Counted from the stretch's first letter, positions 9,498-19,264 are shown. The stretch is DNA of 64,000 nt from Hyphomicrobiaceae bacterium (GCA_028066055.1 JALCBY010000007.1:1-64000), one strand, 5' to 3'. Notes: generated from the sequence alone by a model not told the origin. Translations and numbers: made by a program.

Positions 9498-10520
9498 TCA
9501 GGCAACACCGGAGCGCAGCAGATCGTGGATATGAACGAGGCCGACGGGCTTTCCATCCTCGACAACAAAAAGTGCGGTGATGCTCTTGGAGTTGATCACT
9601 TCCAGCGCGGTGCTCGCGAGCGTGTCGGGTGCTACCGTCTTCGGGTTTTCCGTCATGATGTCGCCGGCGCGCGCTGCGAGAAGTTCCGGTCCCATATGCC
9701 GTCGCAGGTCACCATCGGTGATAATGCCCGCAAGCCGTCCCTGATCATCCACGATCCCGAGGCAGCCCATGCTCTTTTCCGTCATTGTAACGAGAGCTTC
9801 GCTCATGGGCGTGTCTGCTGTCGTGATCGGAATCTCGGTTGCCGTGTGCATGATGTCGGAGACGAATTGGAGGCTTGCACCAAGCTGGCCGCCAGGGTGC
9901 AGAACCTTGAAATCACCGGCCGAAAACCCTTTGCTTTCGAGCAGTGCGATTGCCAGGCAATCTCCCAGCGCCAGCTGCATGAGCGTGGAAGTGGTCGGAG
10001 CGAGACCGTGCGGGCACGCTTCCTTCGATTTCGGCAACACGAGCGCGACCTTCGATGCGCTCGCCAACGTACTCTCGGCCCTTGACGTTACGGAAATGAT
10101 CGGCACGGCAAACCGTCCCGAATAGGTGATCAGGCTCGAAAACTCCGCCGTCTCGCCCGACCATGAGAAGGCCAGTACGACATCGGCGCGCGTGATCATA
10201 CCAAGGTCGCCATGGCTCGCTTCACTTGGATGAACAAAAAATGCCGGCGTGCCCGTCGATGCGAGAGTGGCCGCCACCTTTTGTGCAACATGACCGCTCT
10301 TGCCGATGCCGCTGACGATGACGCGGCCAGGCGCTTCCCGGATGAGATCGACCGCGCCGGCAAAACCTCCCGACAATCCATCGGTGAGCGCAGCCTCAAG
10401 CGCCTGCAGGCCTCTGCTTTCCAGCTCGAGCGTGCGCCGCGCGGACTCAAGCAGGCTGCTGGTCTTTTCGTCGGTTGAATGTGCGGTGGAATCGTCCCTT
10501 ACGGAAACAGCCATAGGCAT
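9498..10520 (-). CDS. kdsD: Arabinose-5-phosphate isomerase (KdsD/KpsF/GutQ family)
   Basis: Interconverts D-ribulose 5-phosphate and D-arabinose 5-phosphate, the first step of Kdo synthesis for lipopolysaccharide. From the ATG at 10520 (340 aa) there is an N-terminal SIS sugar-isomerase domain (VSGIGKSGHVAQKVA, FFVHPSEASHGDLGMI, FSWSGETAE, PHGLAPTTST) and a C-terminal pair of CBS domains (SDIMHTATEIP, GIITDGDLRRHM, DIMTENPKTV). Length and domain order match KdsD. The start is uncertain: ATGs 17 and 19 codons into the longest frame lie two codons apart and neither has a strong ribosome site. With galU and galE nearby it fits an envelope-sugar neighbourhood. Confidence 0.92.
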   Translation of the reverse strand: MPMAVSVRDDSTAHSTDEKTSSLLESARRTLELESRGLQALEAALTDGLSGGFAGAVDLIREAPGRVIVSGIGKSGHVAQKVAATLASTGTPAFFVHPSEASHGDLGMITRADVVLAFSWSGETAEFSSLITYSGRFAVPIISVTSRAESTLASASKVALVLPKSKEACPHGLAPTTSTLMQLALGDCLAIALLESKGFSAGDFKVLHPGGQLGASLQFVSDIMHTATEIPITTADTPMSEALVTMTEKSMGCLGIVDDQGRLAGIITDGDLRRHMGPELLAARAGDIMTENPKTVAPDTLASTALEVINSKSITALFVVEDGKPVGLVHIHDLLRSGVA

Positions 10521-10748
10521 TGAGACCCAAATACGCGTGTTTGATTCTGGGGCGCACAATACGTGCTCCAACGAGGCGATGCGAGTCGGTTTTATGACGC
10601 AGCGTTAGCGGGAACAGGGGCAATCGCGAAATTATGGTAAACGCCTCCTTAACCGTGTCGCTCTTACTCTTTCATTCACAACAGGTTTGCGTGCCTGAGC
10701 GAGCGCCAGCAGGCGCTCGCGAATTTCTGCTGTTCGAGGTGGTGTTCC

Positions 10749-12290
10749 TTGCTGCGCCAGATACGATCGTCGGTTCTGTTGCTCGCGTTTCTGGCGTTGC
10801 CGGCAGCTTTCGATCCGGTATGGAGCCAGGCCGGCGTACCAGCGGACGATGACGTGTTTCCAGAACCGATAGGCCGTTCAGGCGCAACAGAGGCGGACCG
10901 CCGGAATGGCCTGCGGGGGCAGTTCGATCCTGACAGCAGTGATTCGACATCGGTCCGTCGACGCGACCGGGCTCTTTCCACGGACAGATTCTTGCGTGGA
11001 ACGACAGTACCCTCAAACGAAGGCAGCAGGAGTGTGGCAAACCCTCTGCAAAGGCAGGTTCTCGACGATCCTGTGGTCAGTTTAACTCCGGACGCGACCG
11101 GCGAAGATGCAGCGCTACCGCCCCGTGTGGTGGAAGAACCGGAACCGGAAGAAGACCCGTTCGCGCCCCTCGGGATTCGTCTGGGGAGTTTTTTGCTGTT
11201 TCCGGTATTGGGGGCGGAAAGGGTCTACGATGACAATGTTTTTCTCTCGGCCACAAACCCGCGCGGGGATTGGGCTTACGAGCTTTCTCCCAATCTTGAA
11301 ATTCAGTCGGACTGGAGCCGGCACTCGCTTGTCGGGTCGTTGAGCGCTTTGCGCAGCTTTCACGACACTTTCAAAAGTGAAGACGACAAGGACTTTGCCG
11401 CCGAAGTCACCGGCCGGTTGGACATCCGCAGTACGTCGAACATTGTTGGAAATGCAAGCTACACCCAGGTGCCCGAAGACCGCTCATCGAGCGATTTTCC
11501 GCTTGACGCCGCTGACCGGGCGCTGACTCGCACAAGGGCAGGGTCGCTGGAAGGAAATCATACTTTCAATCGCGTCACGCTCACATTGCGTGGAGAATTG
11601 GAGTCGGAAGATTTCGATGACGCCACCGCGAACGATGGATCGACCATCAACAATGACGACCGTGATTTCACCGAACGGCGTGTGACGGGCCGCGTGACCT
11701 ACGAGCTTCAGCCAGGGGTTGCCGCATTCGTCGAGGCGAGCGCCAACGAGCGCGACTTCGCGGAAGCGACGGACGACAACGGTCTTCGGAACGGATCGTC
11801 CGGATATGACATGCAAGCCGGTCTTTCTTTCCTGCTGACCGGCAAGCTGACCGGTGAGGCGAGCGTCGGGTACGCTGAGCAAACGCCGGAAGAAACCAGT
11901 CAGGTCGATGTGTCCGGCGTTATTTTTAACGCCGGTCTCGCGTGGCAGGCGACCGGACTGACCACCTTCCGCCTCGATGCATCGTCGGAAATCGACGAGA
12001 CCACCGATGCGGGGTCGGCCGGCTCGATCATCCGCAGCATCGGCATTTCGGTGGAGCACCGCCCGCGCCGTAATGTCCTCCTTGGCGCGTCGGTCGAATA
12101 CGAAAATGAAAAGTTTGCCGGGACCAACAATGAAGAGCGGGAATGGCTCTTCGGCGTGAACGGTGAGTATAATTTCTCCCGGTCGGTTGCGCTCACGGCG
12201 GCATACGAGCATGCAAAGAATACGAGCAATGTTCCTGGCAACGGCTACACCGCGAATGAGGTGAGGTTCGGCGTGCGTGTGCGCCGATAG
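10749..12290 (+). CDS. Outer-membrane beta-barrel protein (BBP2-like)
   Basis: Secreted protein of 513 aa that appears to start at a TTG, with GAGGTGG about 8 bases upstream. A signal peptide (LLLAFLALPAAFDPVWSQA) is followed by about 110 residues of low-complexity, charged and Pro/Glu-rich sequence (EEPEPEEDPF). The remainder alternates polar and hydrophobic residues in beta-strand fashion up to a C-terminal VRFGVRVRR. Segments such as LGAERVYDDNVFLSA and repeated GxxxYE-type strands resemble the BBP2_2 outer-membrane family found beside polysaccharide genes in rhizobia. The role is probably export or anchoring of an envelope polymer. Family placement is by general pattern only. Confidence 0.72.
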   Translation: MLRQIRSSVLLLAFLALPAAFDPVWSQAGVPADDDVFPEPIGRSGATEADRRNGLRGQFDPDSSDSTSVRRRDRALSTDRFLRGTTVPSNEGSRSVANPLQRQVLDDPVVSLTPDATGEDAALPPRVVEEPEPEEDPFAPLGIRLGSFLLFPVLGAERVYDDNVFLSATNPRGDWAYELSPNLEIQSDWSRHSLVGSLSALRSFHDTFKSEDDKDFAAEVTGRLDIRSTSNIVGNASYTQVPEDRSSSDFPLDAADRALTRTRAGSLEGNHTFNRVTLTLRGELESEDFDDATANDGSTINNDDRDFTERRVTGRVTYELQPGVAAFVEASANERDFAEATDDNGLRNGSSGYDMQAGLSFLLTGKLTGEASVGYAEQTPEETSQVDVSGVIFNAGLAWQATGLTTFRLDASSEIDETTDAGSAGSIIRSIGISVEHRPRRNVLLGASVEYENEKFAGTNNEEREWLFGVNGEYNFSRSVALTAAYEHAKNTSNVPGNGYTANEVRFGVRVRR

Positions 12291-12296
12291 GACCGG

Positions 12297-13169
12297 TCAG
12301 CTCAGCTTCTGGATTTCCTGAAGCAGGGCAGGGCGCAGGTCCGGGCGTGTGAGCGCAAACGCGATGTTTGCCGCCAGAAAGCCGGCCTTCGAGCCGCAAT
12401 CGAAGCTCTTGCCTTCGTATTTGGCGGCTGTGAACGGTTGGCTCTCAAGCAATGCGATCATTGCATCGGTAATCTGGATTTCACCTCCTGTGCCGCGCTC
12501 CTGTGCCTCGAGAATATTGAAAATTTCCGGCTGCAGGAGGTAACGGCCCATGATGATAAGATTGGACGGCGCCGTGCCGGGCGCCGGCTTTTCGATCATG
12601 CCTTTGACTTTCTGACTCGATCCTTCGCCGCTCTCGATGTCGACGACACCGTACTGGTGGGTCATGTTCTCCGGCACCTCTTCGACCGCAATGACGTTGC
12701 CGCCGCTGGTATTGTAGATGTCCATCAGCTGGGCGAGACAGGTGTTGCCGCTCGACTGCACGAGCACATCCGGCAGAAGCAGGGCAAATGGTTCGTTGCC
12801 GACCAGGTCGCGGGCGCACCACACTGCGTGACCGAGGCCGAGAGGCGCCTGCTGGCGTGTGAAACTGGTTTGTCCCGGTCCGGGGAGTCCAGCCTCGAGG
12901 GCTTCCAGTTCCTCGGTCTTTCCCCGTTCCTTCAGGGCCTGTTCGAGTTCGATTTGCCGGTCGAAATGGTCCTCGATGACGCTCTTGTTGCGTCCAGTCA
13001 CAAAGATGAAGTGTTCGATTCCCGCCGCACGCGCTTCATCGACGACATGCTGAATGACCGGTTTGTCCACGACGGTCAGCATTTCCTTGGGCATGGCCTT
13101 GGTCGCGGGCAGAAATCGCGTGCCAAGTCCCGCCACGGGAAACACCGCTTTTCGAATGGGCGCGATCAT
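12297..13169 (-). CDS. galU: UTP-glucose-1-phosphate uridylyltransferase
   Basis: Makes UDP-glucose from UTP and glucose 1-phosphate for polysaccharide and lipopolysaccharide synthesis; cytoplasmic. From the ATG at 13169 (290 aa) the N-terminal nucleotide-binding signature [19 protein letters not shown] is complete, followed by [25 protein letters not shown], the metal-binding LLPDVL and the sugar-site GMIEKP. Length fits bacterial GalU. A frame extending 21 bases upstream would need a TTG start; GGTGA sits close before the ATG. It is convergent with the barrel-protein gene (6-base gap) and divergent from galE, with which it forms a UDP-sugar pair. Confidence 0.95.
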   Translation of the reverse strand: MIAPIRKAVFPVAGLGTRFLPATKAMPKEMLTVVDKPVIQHVVDEARAAGIEHFIFVTGRNKSVIEDHFDRQIELEQALKERGKTEELEALEAGLPGPGQTSFTRQQAPLGLGHAVWCARDLVGNEPFALLLPDVLVQSSGNTCLAQLMDIYNTSGGNVIAVEEVPENMTHQYGVVDIESGEGSSQKVKGMIEKPAPGTAPSNLIIMGRYLLQPEIFNILEAQERGTGGEIQITDAMIALLESQPFTAAKYEGKSFDCGSKAGFLAANIAFALTRPDLRPALLQEIQKLS

Positions 13170-13269
13170 CGGTTCACCATCTGTTTGCAACGTTCAAAGG
13201 GAGAATACCCCACTTACTCTTATTAAACCTCTGTGTCCTATCACCATGAGATTGCGAATTGGTGATCTT

Positions 13270-14262
13270 ATGAGTGTTCTTGTCACAGGTGGTGCCGGCT
13301 ATATCGGAAGCCACATGGTCCGTGAACTGGTCGACGCGGGCGAAGAGCTCGTTGTGCTGGATAACCTTTCCACCGGACGCCGCTGGTCGGTTCCCGGCGA
13401 AGTCCCTCTCGTTGTTGGAGACGTCGGCGATGGTGAGCATGTTCAGTCGGTTATCGACACATTCGGCGTCAACGCGATCATTCATTTTGCGGGCTCCATT
13501 GTGGTTCCGGAGTCGATTGCCGATCCTCTTGGCTATTACCGCAACAATACGTCGAAGTCCCGCGATCTGATGGCATGCGCGATCGAGTGCGGCGTGAAAC
13601 ACTTTATTTTTTCATCCACGGCTGCCGTATATGGCATGCCGGAACAAAACCCGATCTCGGAGGATGCTCCGCTTGCACCGATTTCGCCGTACGGCACGTC
13701 GAAGATGATGACGGAGTTCATGTTGCGGGATGCAGCCGTTGCCCACGACTTCAAATTTGTCGCGCTCCGCTACTTCAATGTCGCCGGAGCCGACCCAAAA
13801 GGCCGATGCGGACAGTCGACGCCAAATGCAACGCATCTGATCAAGGTGGCGGTCCAGGCAGCGCTCGGGCAGCGTCCGTTTCTGGAAGTCTATGGAACCG
13901 ATTATCCCACACCCGACGGTACGGGCGTACGTGACTATATCCATGTCACGGACCTGGTGCGTGCGCACTCCGCGGCATTGAATCATCTCCGGACCGGAGG
14001 TAAATCGCAGATTCTCAATTGCGGTTACGGGCGCGGCTTCTCGGTTCTGGAAGTCATCGACGCGGTCAAAAAGGTGTCTAACACCAACTTTTCCGTCAAG
14101 GAGCGCCCCCGCCGGCCCGGTGACCCGGCAGCTCTCGTTGCCGACGCGCGACGCCTGCCCGATGTTCTGGATTGGAAGCCGCAATATGACGACCTGGAGA
14201 TGATCGTGGAGCATGCATTTGAGTGGGAACGGCATCTCTGCACCATGAAGGAAGCTTCCTAG
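13270..14262 (+). CDS. galE: UDP-glucose 4-epimerase
   Basis: NAD-dependent short-chain dehydrogenase-type epimerase interconverting UDP-glucose and UDP-galactose; 330 aa. The start MSVLVTGGAGYIGSHMVREL carries the GxxGxxG dinucleotide-binding loop. The catalytic residues are the Ser/Thr of SSTAAVYG and the Tyr-Lys of SPYGTSKMM; family blocks RYFNVAGADP and GTGVRDYIHVTDL follow. The frame is open much further upstream into the galU promoter region, but the ATG at 13270 places the Rossmann loop at the usual position; an ATG at 13246 would add eight residues. It is divergent from galU. Confidence 0.94.
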   Translation: MSVLVTGGAGYIGSHMVRELVDAGEELVVLDNLSTGRRWSVPGEVPLVVGDVGDGEHVQSVIDTFGVNAIIHFAGSIVVPESIADPLGYYRNNTSKSRDLMACAIECGVKHFIFSSTAAVYGMPEQNPISEDAPLAPISPYGTSKMMTEFMLRDAAVAHDFKFVALRYFNVAGADPKGRCGQSTPNATHLIKVAVQAALGQRPFLEVYGTDYPTPDGTGVRDYIHVTDLVRAHSAALNHLRTGGKSQILNCGYGRGFSVLEVIDAVKKVSNTNFSVKERPRRPGDPAALVADARRLPDVLDWKPQYDDLEMIVEHAFEWERHLCTMKEAS

Positions 14263-14403
14263 TTTCCGGGTCGACTTACAGGAATTTCACAAAGCTCAGG
14301 CGCATCAAGGGTTGAAATATGCCGCCGCGTCGATAATTTTCTCCTCCAGCAAACGAGCGGGAGGATGGGCAGGGCCTTTCTCGACGGTTCTGCTCCCAGA
14401 ACG

Positions 14404-15714
14404 ATGAGGCCAATTCAGCATACATTCTTGGTCGTGTGGGCGGCGTTGTGTCTGGCGCTGCCGGTGGAAGCCTGGGCGCAGGGTACGGCGGTCTATCGGG
14501 CGGCGGTCGCGAAGCGCTTCGAAGTCTGGGTTGGCGAGCTGCGCACCGAAGCACTTGCGAAGGGGGTTTCGGCTGAAACCTTCGACCAGGCCATGAAAGG
14601 TGTGACCCCCAACTGGAAGCTGCCCGACCTCGTCCCACCCGATCTCGGCGAGGGCCAACCTCAGCGCCCCAAGGCTGAAATCTCGACCCGCCAGAAACAA
14701 CAGGCAGAGTTCGACCGTCCCGCCCGTTACTTCCCAAAGAAGGGGCTGGACTGGGTTACGAAAAACGGCCGCGTCCATCTGGCAAAATGGAAAGATACGC
14801 TCAACGCGATTGAGGAAAAATACGGCGTGGAGAAGCATGTCGTGCTGGCCATATGGGGGCGCGAGACCGCATATGGCAGGGCGAAAATTCCGCACTATGC
14901 AGTGCGTGCACTGGCGACGCAGGCCTTCATGGGGCGGCGGCAGGAAAAGTTTCGCGGAGAGCTGCTGATCGCATTGGGTATCCTGCAGGAGGGGCACATT
15001 ACGCCGAAGCGCATGCGCAGTTCGTGGGCCGGCGCCATGGGGCATACCCAGTTTCTACCGAGTGATTTCCGCAACTATGCAGTCGACTTTAATGGCGACG
15101 GGCGGATCGATATCTGGGGAACGATTCCCGACGCGCTCGCATCCACGGCAAACTTCCTCGCCAAGAATGGCTGGCAGACGGGAAAGGCGTGGGGTTATGA
15201 GGTGCGTCTGCCCAAGGATTTCGACTGTACGCTTGAAGGCATCGCCAACGCCCGCACGATCCAGGAGTGGGTGGATCTCGGCATCACGCGCACGTTCGGC
15301 CGGAAATTCCTCGGCGAACGCCTGAAGGAAAAAACGCATCTGGTGGCGCCTGCCGGCACACTCGGACCCGCCTTTCTGGTGCTCGACAATTTCGAGGTAT
15401 TCCGAACGTACAACAAGGCCGACCTCTATGCCCTTTATGTTGGCCACGTCGCCGACCGTATCCTGTTCGCCGGAAATTTCGAGGGCGGCTGGTCGCGGGT
15501 GCAGAGCTTCAGCCGAAACGAGATGAGACGGCTCCAGACGACCCTTGCCAAGAACGGTTTCGACGTCGGTAAGATCGACGGTCTGATCGGATCGCGAACG
15601 CGTTCGGCAGTCGGCGGATGGCAGCGCAAGCTGGGCCACAAGGTGACCTGCTACCCGCCGCGTTCGCTTCTTAAGCTGACCGACCCGCTGCCGCCGGAAG
15701 GCAGCTCCGGCTAG
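14404..15714 (+). CDS. MltB-family lytic murein transglycosylase with PG-binding domain (first copy)
   Basis: Periplasmic enzyme cleaving the MurNAc-GlcNAc bond of peptidoglycan to give 1,6-anhydro ends; 436 aa from 14404. A signal peptide (FLVVWAALCLALPVEAWAQ) is followed by the SLT_2/MltB domain with VEKHVVLAIWGRETAYGR (the Glu is the predicted catalytic acid), SWAGAMGHTQFLPSDF, VDFNGDGRIDIWGT and ALASTANFL. A C-terminal PG_binding_1 repeat runs from LQTTLAKNGF to the end. An ATG 39 bases upstream directly abuts GGGAGG, too close to serve as a normal ribosome site. A homologue lies 0.75 kb downstream. Confidence 0.9.
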   Translation: MRPIQHTFLVVWAALCLALPVEAWAQGTAVYRAAVAKRFEVWVGELRTEALAKGVSAETFDQAMKGVTPNWKLPDLVPPDLGEGQPQRPKAEISTRQKQQAEFDRPARYFPKKGLDWVTKNGRVHLAKWKDTLNAIEEKYGVEKHVVLAIWGRETAYGRAKIPHYAVRALATQAFMGRRQEKFRGELLIALGILQEGHITPKRMRSSWAGAMGHTQFLPSDFRNYAVDFNGDGRIDIWGTIPDALASTANFLAKNGWQTGKAWGYEVRLPKDFDCTLEGIANARTIQEWVDLGITRTFGRKFLGERLKEKTHLVAPAGTLGPAFLVLDNFEVFRTYNKADLYALYVGHVADRILFAGNFEGGWSRVQSFSRNEMRRLQTTLAKNGFDVGKIDGLIGSRTRSAVGGWQRKLGHKVTCYPPRSLLKLTDPLPPEGSSG

Positions 15715-15788
15715 ATCAGGCTGAGCCGCAGCCGAGTGTGACATGCGTCCCGAGAGCGTGTCCGTTGCAAAGGGGGGAGGTCAGAGAA

Positions 15789-16202
15789 ATGTGTTGGACG
15801 GCCTCCCAAGTCTGTCGATTCACCTTGGTGATTTTTAGTGCGGCTATCGTAGCCGCATGCGCCAGCGGTAACCGTCCGGAACCCGGCTCGGCATCAGGCG
15901 TTCAGCGTGTCTCGCTGACACCGGCTCAAAACCAGCTCGTCGAAAGCGGCGTTCGGCAGATGGTTGAAAGCCAGAATGCAAAACTGAGTGCGGTGACGGC
16001 GACACGGCTGCCGGAGAAACCGGGCATCCACGTGTGCGGGTTCGTCGCCAAAACCCAATCGAATGGCAAACCGGGGCCGGATCAGCCATTCTATGTGGAG
16101 CTGCGCGACGAAAACGGCAGGCCGGTCACTGAGCGCGGTCAGGTAGGCAGCGATCCTTCGAGGTTGTCGAAGGTGAATTTCGTGTGCCGCTACAACAGAT
16201 GA
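15789..16202 (+). CDS. Small putative lipoprotein, unknown
   Basis: A 137-aa protein with GGAGG 8 bases before the ATG at 15789. Residues about 10-25 form a hydrophobic signal (FTLVIFSAAIVAACASG) ending in the lipobox VAAC, so it is probably lipid-anchored after cleavage. The mature part is polar and contains two further cysteines (HVCGFVAKTQ and NFVCRYNR) that could form a disulfide. I recognise no family. It sits between two lytic transglycosylase genes on the same strand, which suggests an envelope role; this is inference from position. Confidence 0.7.
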   Translation: MCWTASQVCRFTLVIFSAAIVAACASGNRPEPGSASGVQRVSLTPAQNQLVESGVRQMVESQNAKLSAVTATRLPEKPGIHVCGFVAKTQSNGKPGPDQPFYVELRDENGRPVTERGQVGSDPSRLSKVNFVCRYNR

Positions 16203-16458
16203 TGGAGCGGCATCACAGTTCGCCGCCGCAACCCGCGTTGGCAAACCTTTTCATCGACGCCTTGCTCGCATAGCGCTCGAAGGAAAATTTGCGCGCAACG
16301 GTTGGGAGGTCGGAACCGGCCACCCATGCCTGCACCGCAAACAACGATCGATGCCTGCTCTTTCTGCATCATGAAAACCTCATCTAGGCTGCCGCGAAAT
16401 GGACTGGTAACTTGGCTATGAAATGATTCGGCGAAATTACACGCGATGCGGAATTGCA

Positions 16459-17667
16459 ATGCGGATCATCATATTCATCACATCATTTCTGGTTTTGAAT
16501 CCGTTGCTGGAGACTGGCTTCGCTCACGCTCAGAACGCAGCGTTTCAGCGTTGGGTTGAGTCCTTCTGGCCCGAGGCGCGCAAGAAAGGCGTTTCGCGAT
16601 CGACGTTTCAGCGCGCCTTCAAGGGAGTGACCCCCGATCCCGAAGTGATCAAGAAGGCGGAACATCAGCCGGAATTCGCCAAGCCGATCTGGGAATATCT
16701 GGCGTCGGCCGTATCACAAAAGCGCATCGAGAACGGGCGGGAAATGTTGCGCAAGCACGGGACTTTGCTCGCGCGCATCGAGGAACGCTACGGCGTGGAC
16801 CGCCATATTGTCGTGGCCATCTGGGGCATGGAATCGAGTTACGGGCAGTTTAAGGGGGAGAAGCGGGTGATCCGCTCGCTCGCAACGCTTGCTTATCAGG
16901 GATCGCGCAAGAAGTTCGGCCGGTCCCAGCTCCTGGCGGCCCTGCAGATTCTCGAACGCGGCGATATTGCTGCGGGAAAGATGACCGGTTCCTGGGCAGG
17001 CGCCATGGGCCATACCCAGTTCATCCCGACCACCTACAATGCCCATGCCGTCGACTTCGACGGCGACCGGCGGCGCAACATCTGGGAGTCCCGCGCCGAT
17101 GCACTCGCATCGACCGCGAACTATCTGAAAGTCTCGAAATGGAGGCCAGGTGAGACGTGGGGTTACGAGGTTAAATTGCCTAAAAATTTCAACCACGCGC
17201 TGACGGGCCGCAAAACGGTAAAGACGCTGGCGCAATGGAGCCAACTCGGCGTCCGGCGGGCCAAGGGGAAGGCCTTCCCGCGACCGAACGACCGCGCATC
17301 GATTGTCTTGCCCGCCGGATCGAAAGGTCCCGCATTCGCGGTGATCAACAATTTCAAGTCGATCCTGCGATACAACAATGCGATTGCCTATGGGCTGGCG
17401 GTCGGTCATCTGGCGGATCGTATCCGTGATCCGTCATCTGGCGGATTCTCGAAGGCCTGGCCTGAAGAGTATCTTCCGCTTGCCCGATCGGAACGCTACC
17501 AGCTTCAGAAATTGCTGGCCGCGCGCGGCTTTTTGAGAGGGGAAGCCGACGGTATTCTCGGCTCGCAGACCCGTGCCGCAGTGCGCGCCTACCAACGGGC
17601 CAACGGAATGGCGGTTGACGGCTATCCGAGCGTGGTTGTCCTGAAACATTTGCGACGGGGCGGATAG
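16459..17667 (+). CDS. MltB-family lytic murein transglycosylase with PG-binding domain (second copy)
   Basis: Paralogue of the transglycosylase at 14404; 402 aa from the ATG at 16459. It has a signal peptide (IIIFITSFLVLNPLL, ending AHAQ), then the SLT_2 domain with VDRHIVVAIWGMESSYGQ (catalytic Glu in MES), SWAGAMGHTQFIPTTYN, VDFDGDRRRNIW and ALASTANYL. The C-terminal PG_binding_1 repeat is LLAARGFLRGEADGILGSQT. It lacks the roughly 40-residue Pro-rich insert present near the N-terminus of the first copy and matches better the common rhizobial MltB length. An in-frame start 36 bases upstream is unlikely given the signal peptide. Confidence 0.91.
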   Translation: MRIIIFITSFLVLNPLLETGFAHAQNAAFQRWVESFWPEARKKGVSRSTFQRAFKGVTPDPEVIKKAEHQPEFAKPIWEYLASAVSQKRIENGREMLRKHGTLLARIEERYGVDRHIVVAIWGMESSYGQFKGEKRVIRSLATLAYQGSRKKFGRSQLLAALQILERGDIAAGKMTGSWAGAMGHTQFIPTTYNAHAVDFDGDRRRNIWESRADALASTANYLKVSKWRPGETWGYEVKLPKNFNHALTGRKTVKTLAQWSQLGVRRAKGKAFPRPNDRASIVLPAGSKGPAFAVINNFKSILRYNNAIAYGLAVGHLADRIRDPSSGGFSKAWPEEYLPLARSERYQLQKLLAARGFLRGEADGILGSQTRAAVRAYQRANGMAVDGYPSVVVLKHLRRGG

Positions 17668-17776
17668 TTCTGCAGGGTCAATTCTGACCGTCAACAAAGG
17701 GCTGGACCCGCGTCACGAGAACGCCATATCATGTTGCCACATCGGCACACGCATTCACGGTTTGGAAAGCATTTTG

Positions 17777-17794
17777 GGTCACCAATTGGTGACC
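17777..17794. promoter_or_regulatory. Perfect 18-bp palindrome upstream of the SGNH gene
   Basis: GGTCACCAATTGGTGACC is its own exact reverse complement with no spacer. It lies 87 bases before the ATG of the DUF459 gene, in a 213-base gap. Position and symmetry suggest an operator for a dimeric regulator; the regulator is not identified. Confidence 0.5.
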
Positions 17795-17880
17795 ATATGC
17801 GTTGGCGACTGAGCTACGTTCCAGTAACAGTTTTCCGAAACCGTCATGCAGCGGTTGGCCTGCGGGAGGCCGGAGAAGTG

Positions 17881-19209
17881 ATGTCAGGTTCTGCGTTTTT
17901 CCGTTCTCAGTCCGTGCCCGGATTTGTCCGGTGCGCGGCGGTTGCGCTTGCCATGCTGGCCGCGGCTGTTGCACATCTTTCCTCCGCCGCGGTGGCGCAG
18001 GGACTGAGCCACCTTTCCAACAGCTACGTCACGCCTTTCCCGGAGCAGAACCGCTACCGGGTCTATGTTTTCGGAGATTCCCTCGGCGACGGTCTGTGGG
18101 CGGGTCTCTATCGAGCCTTCGGGCCCGAGCAAAATATCGACGTGGTCAAGAAATCCCGCGTGTCGACCGGCTTCGTTCGCACCGACTATTTTGACTGGAA
18201 CAAGCGTCTGACGCGCATCCTCGCTGCCGAGAAGGTCCACATCGCCGTCGTGATGGTTGGCGCCAACGACGTGCAGCCGATCCGCGTGAAGAACAAAAAG
18301 AAAAGAACCTGGCACAAGATTGGCACGGCCGAGTGGCGTGAGGTTTATTCGCAGCGCATCGATCAGTTCATCAAGAGTCTGAAAGGTTCCAAGGCGGCGG
18401 TTTACTGGGTCGGCCTGCCGATCATGCGTTCGGCCAAATACAACAACCATATGCAGATTATGAACGAGATTTTCCGCGAGCGTGCGTTCATCAACGGCGT
18501 GAAGTTCGTTGATACCTGGAACGGGTTTGCCGACCAGTTCGGACGCTACAGCGCCTTCGGTCCGGATTTGTCAGGTCAGGTTGGACGCCTGCGTGCGGGC
18601 GACGGCGTACATTTCACCATTCGCGGTTATCGCAAGCTCGCCCACTTTGTCGAACGCGAAATCAGACGCGACATGCGTCAGGCGCGTTCGGAGCGTGATA
18701 TTCCGCTGGCGGGCAACGTGGAGGAACAGGCGCGCGCCATCCGCCGGCAGCGAGCACCTTCCGGACAGAAACAAGTGCGCAACAAGCCGTCCGTATCCAA
18801 GCCGAAAAAACCGGTAGGCCGTATCACGCCTCAGGCCGCTGCGCGCAAGAAGGCGAAGGTCAAGCGCGTTGCGACGGTCAAGCCAGATGCCGCAAAAGAG
18901 GGTGTTGTCGCTCTTCCGTCTGCGGACGGTTCGATTGAAGGTATCCAATTGCCGCGCCCCAAGATTTCCCAGGCGGCACTGTCGGCCGTCAGCGCTCGCT
19001 ACACGCCTCAGAGTGAGTTGATCGCGCTGGAGACGAATGAAGGCGTGACCGCGCTTGCCTCGATCTCGCCGATCAGCGACACGAATCTCGCCGAAGCTTT
19101 GCGGCGTCTGCCGCTGTCACAGCGGCCTTACTACCGCGTCCTCGTAAAAGGCGAGGAACTGACCCCGAAAGAAGGGCGCGCGGACGATTTCACTTGGCCA
19201 GGGAGCTGA
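17881..19209 (+). CDS. DUF459-type SGNH-fold periplasmic protein
   Basis: A 442-aa secreted protein with an SGNH hydrolase fold. A signal peptide (VALAMLAAAVAHLSSAAVAQ) is followed by the SGNH blocks: YVFGDSLGDGLWAGLY (block I Ser), VVMVGANDVQP (block III Asn) and DGVHFTIRGYRKLA (Asp-x-x-His block V). The last 160 residues are basic and Pro/Lys/Arg/Ala-rich without obvious fold. DUF459 proteins are common in Rhizobiales, often next to MltB genes. They are probably esterases or acyltransferases acting on envelope glycans. The ATG at 17881 is preceded by GGAG; the frame is open 150 bases further upstream but that part reads as non-signal sequence. Confidence 0.85.
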   Translation: MSGSAFFRSQSVPGFVRCAAVALAMLAAAVAHLSSAAVAQGLSHLSNSYVTPFPEQNRYRVYVFGDSLGDGLWAGLYRAFGPEQNIDVVKKSRVSTGFVRTDYFDWNKRLTRILAAEKVHIAVVMVGANDVQPIRVKNKKKRTWHKIGTAEWREVYSQRIDQFIKSLKGSKAAVYWVGLPIMRSAKYNNHMQIMNEIFRERAFINGVKFVDTWNGFADQFGRYSAFGPDLSGQVGRLRAGDGVHFTIRGYRKLAHFVEREIRRDMRQARSERDIPLAGNVEEQARAIRRQRAPSGQKQVRNKPSVSKPKKPVGRITPQAAARKKAKVKRVATVKPDAAKEGVVALPSADGSIEGIQLPRPKISQAALSAVSARYTPQSELIALETNEGVTALASISPISDTNLAEALRRLPLSQRPYYRVLVKGEELTPKEGRADDFTWPGS

Positions 19210-19264
19210 TCACGCAGAGGGAAGGACCCGTTTATCTCAACCAGTAGTGCGTGCGAGTATTGAG

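Noticed and set aside
16190-16459. 89-codon minus-strand frame between the lipoprotein and second transglycosylase gene
   Set aside because: No plausible ribosome site, overlaps both neighbouring genes and has no membrane or domain signature.
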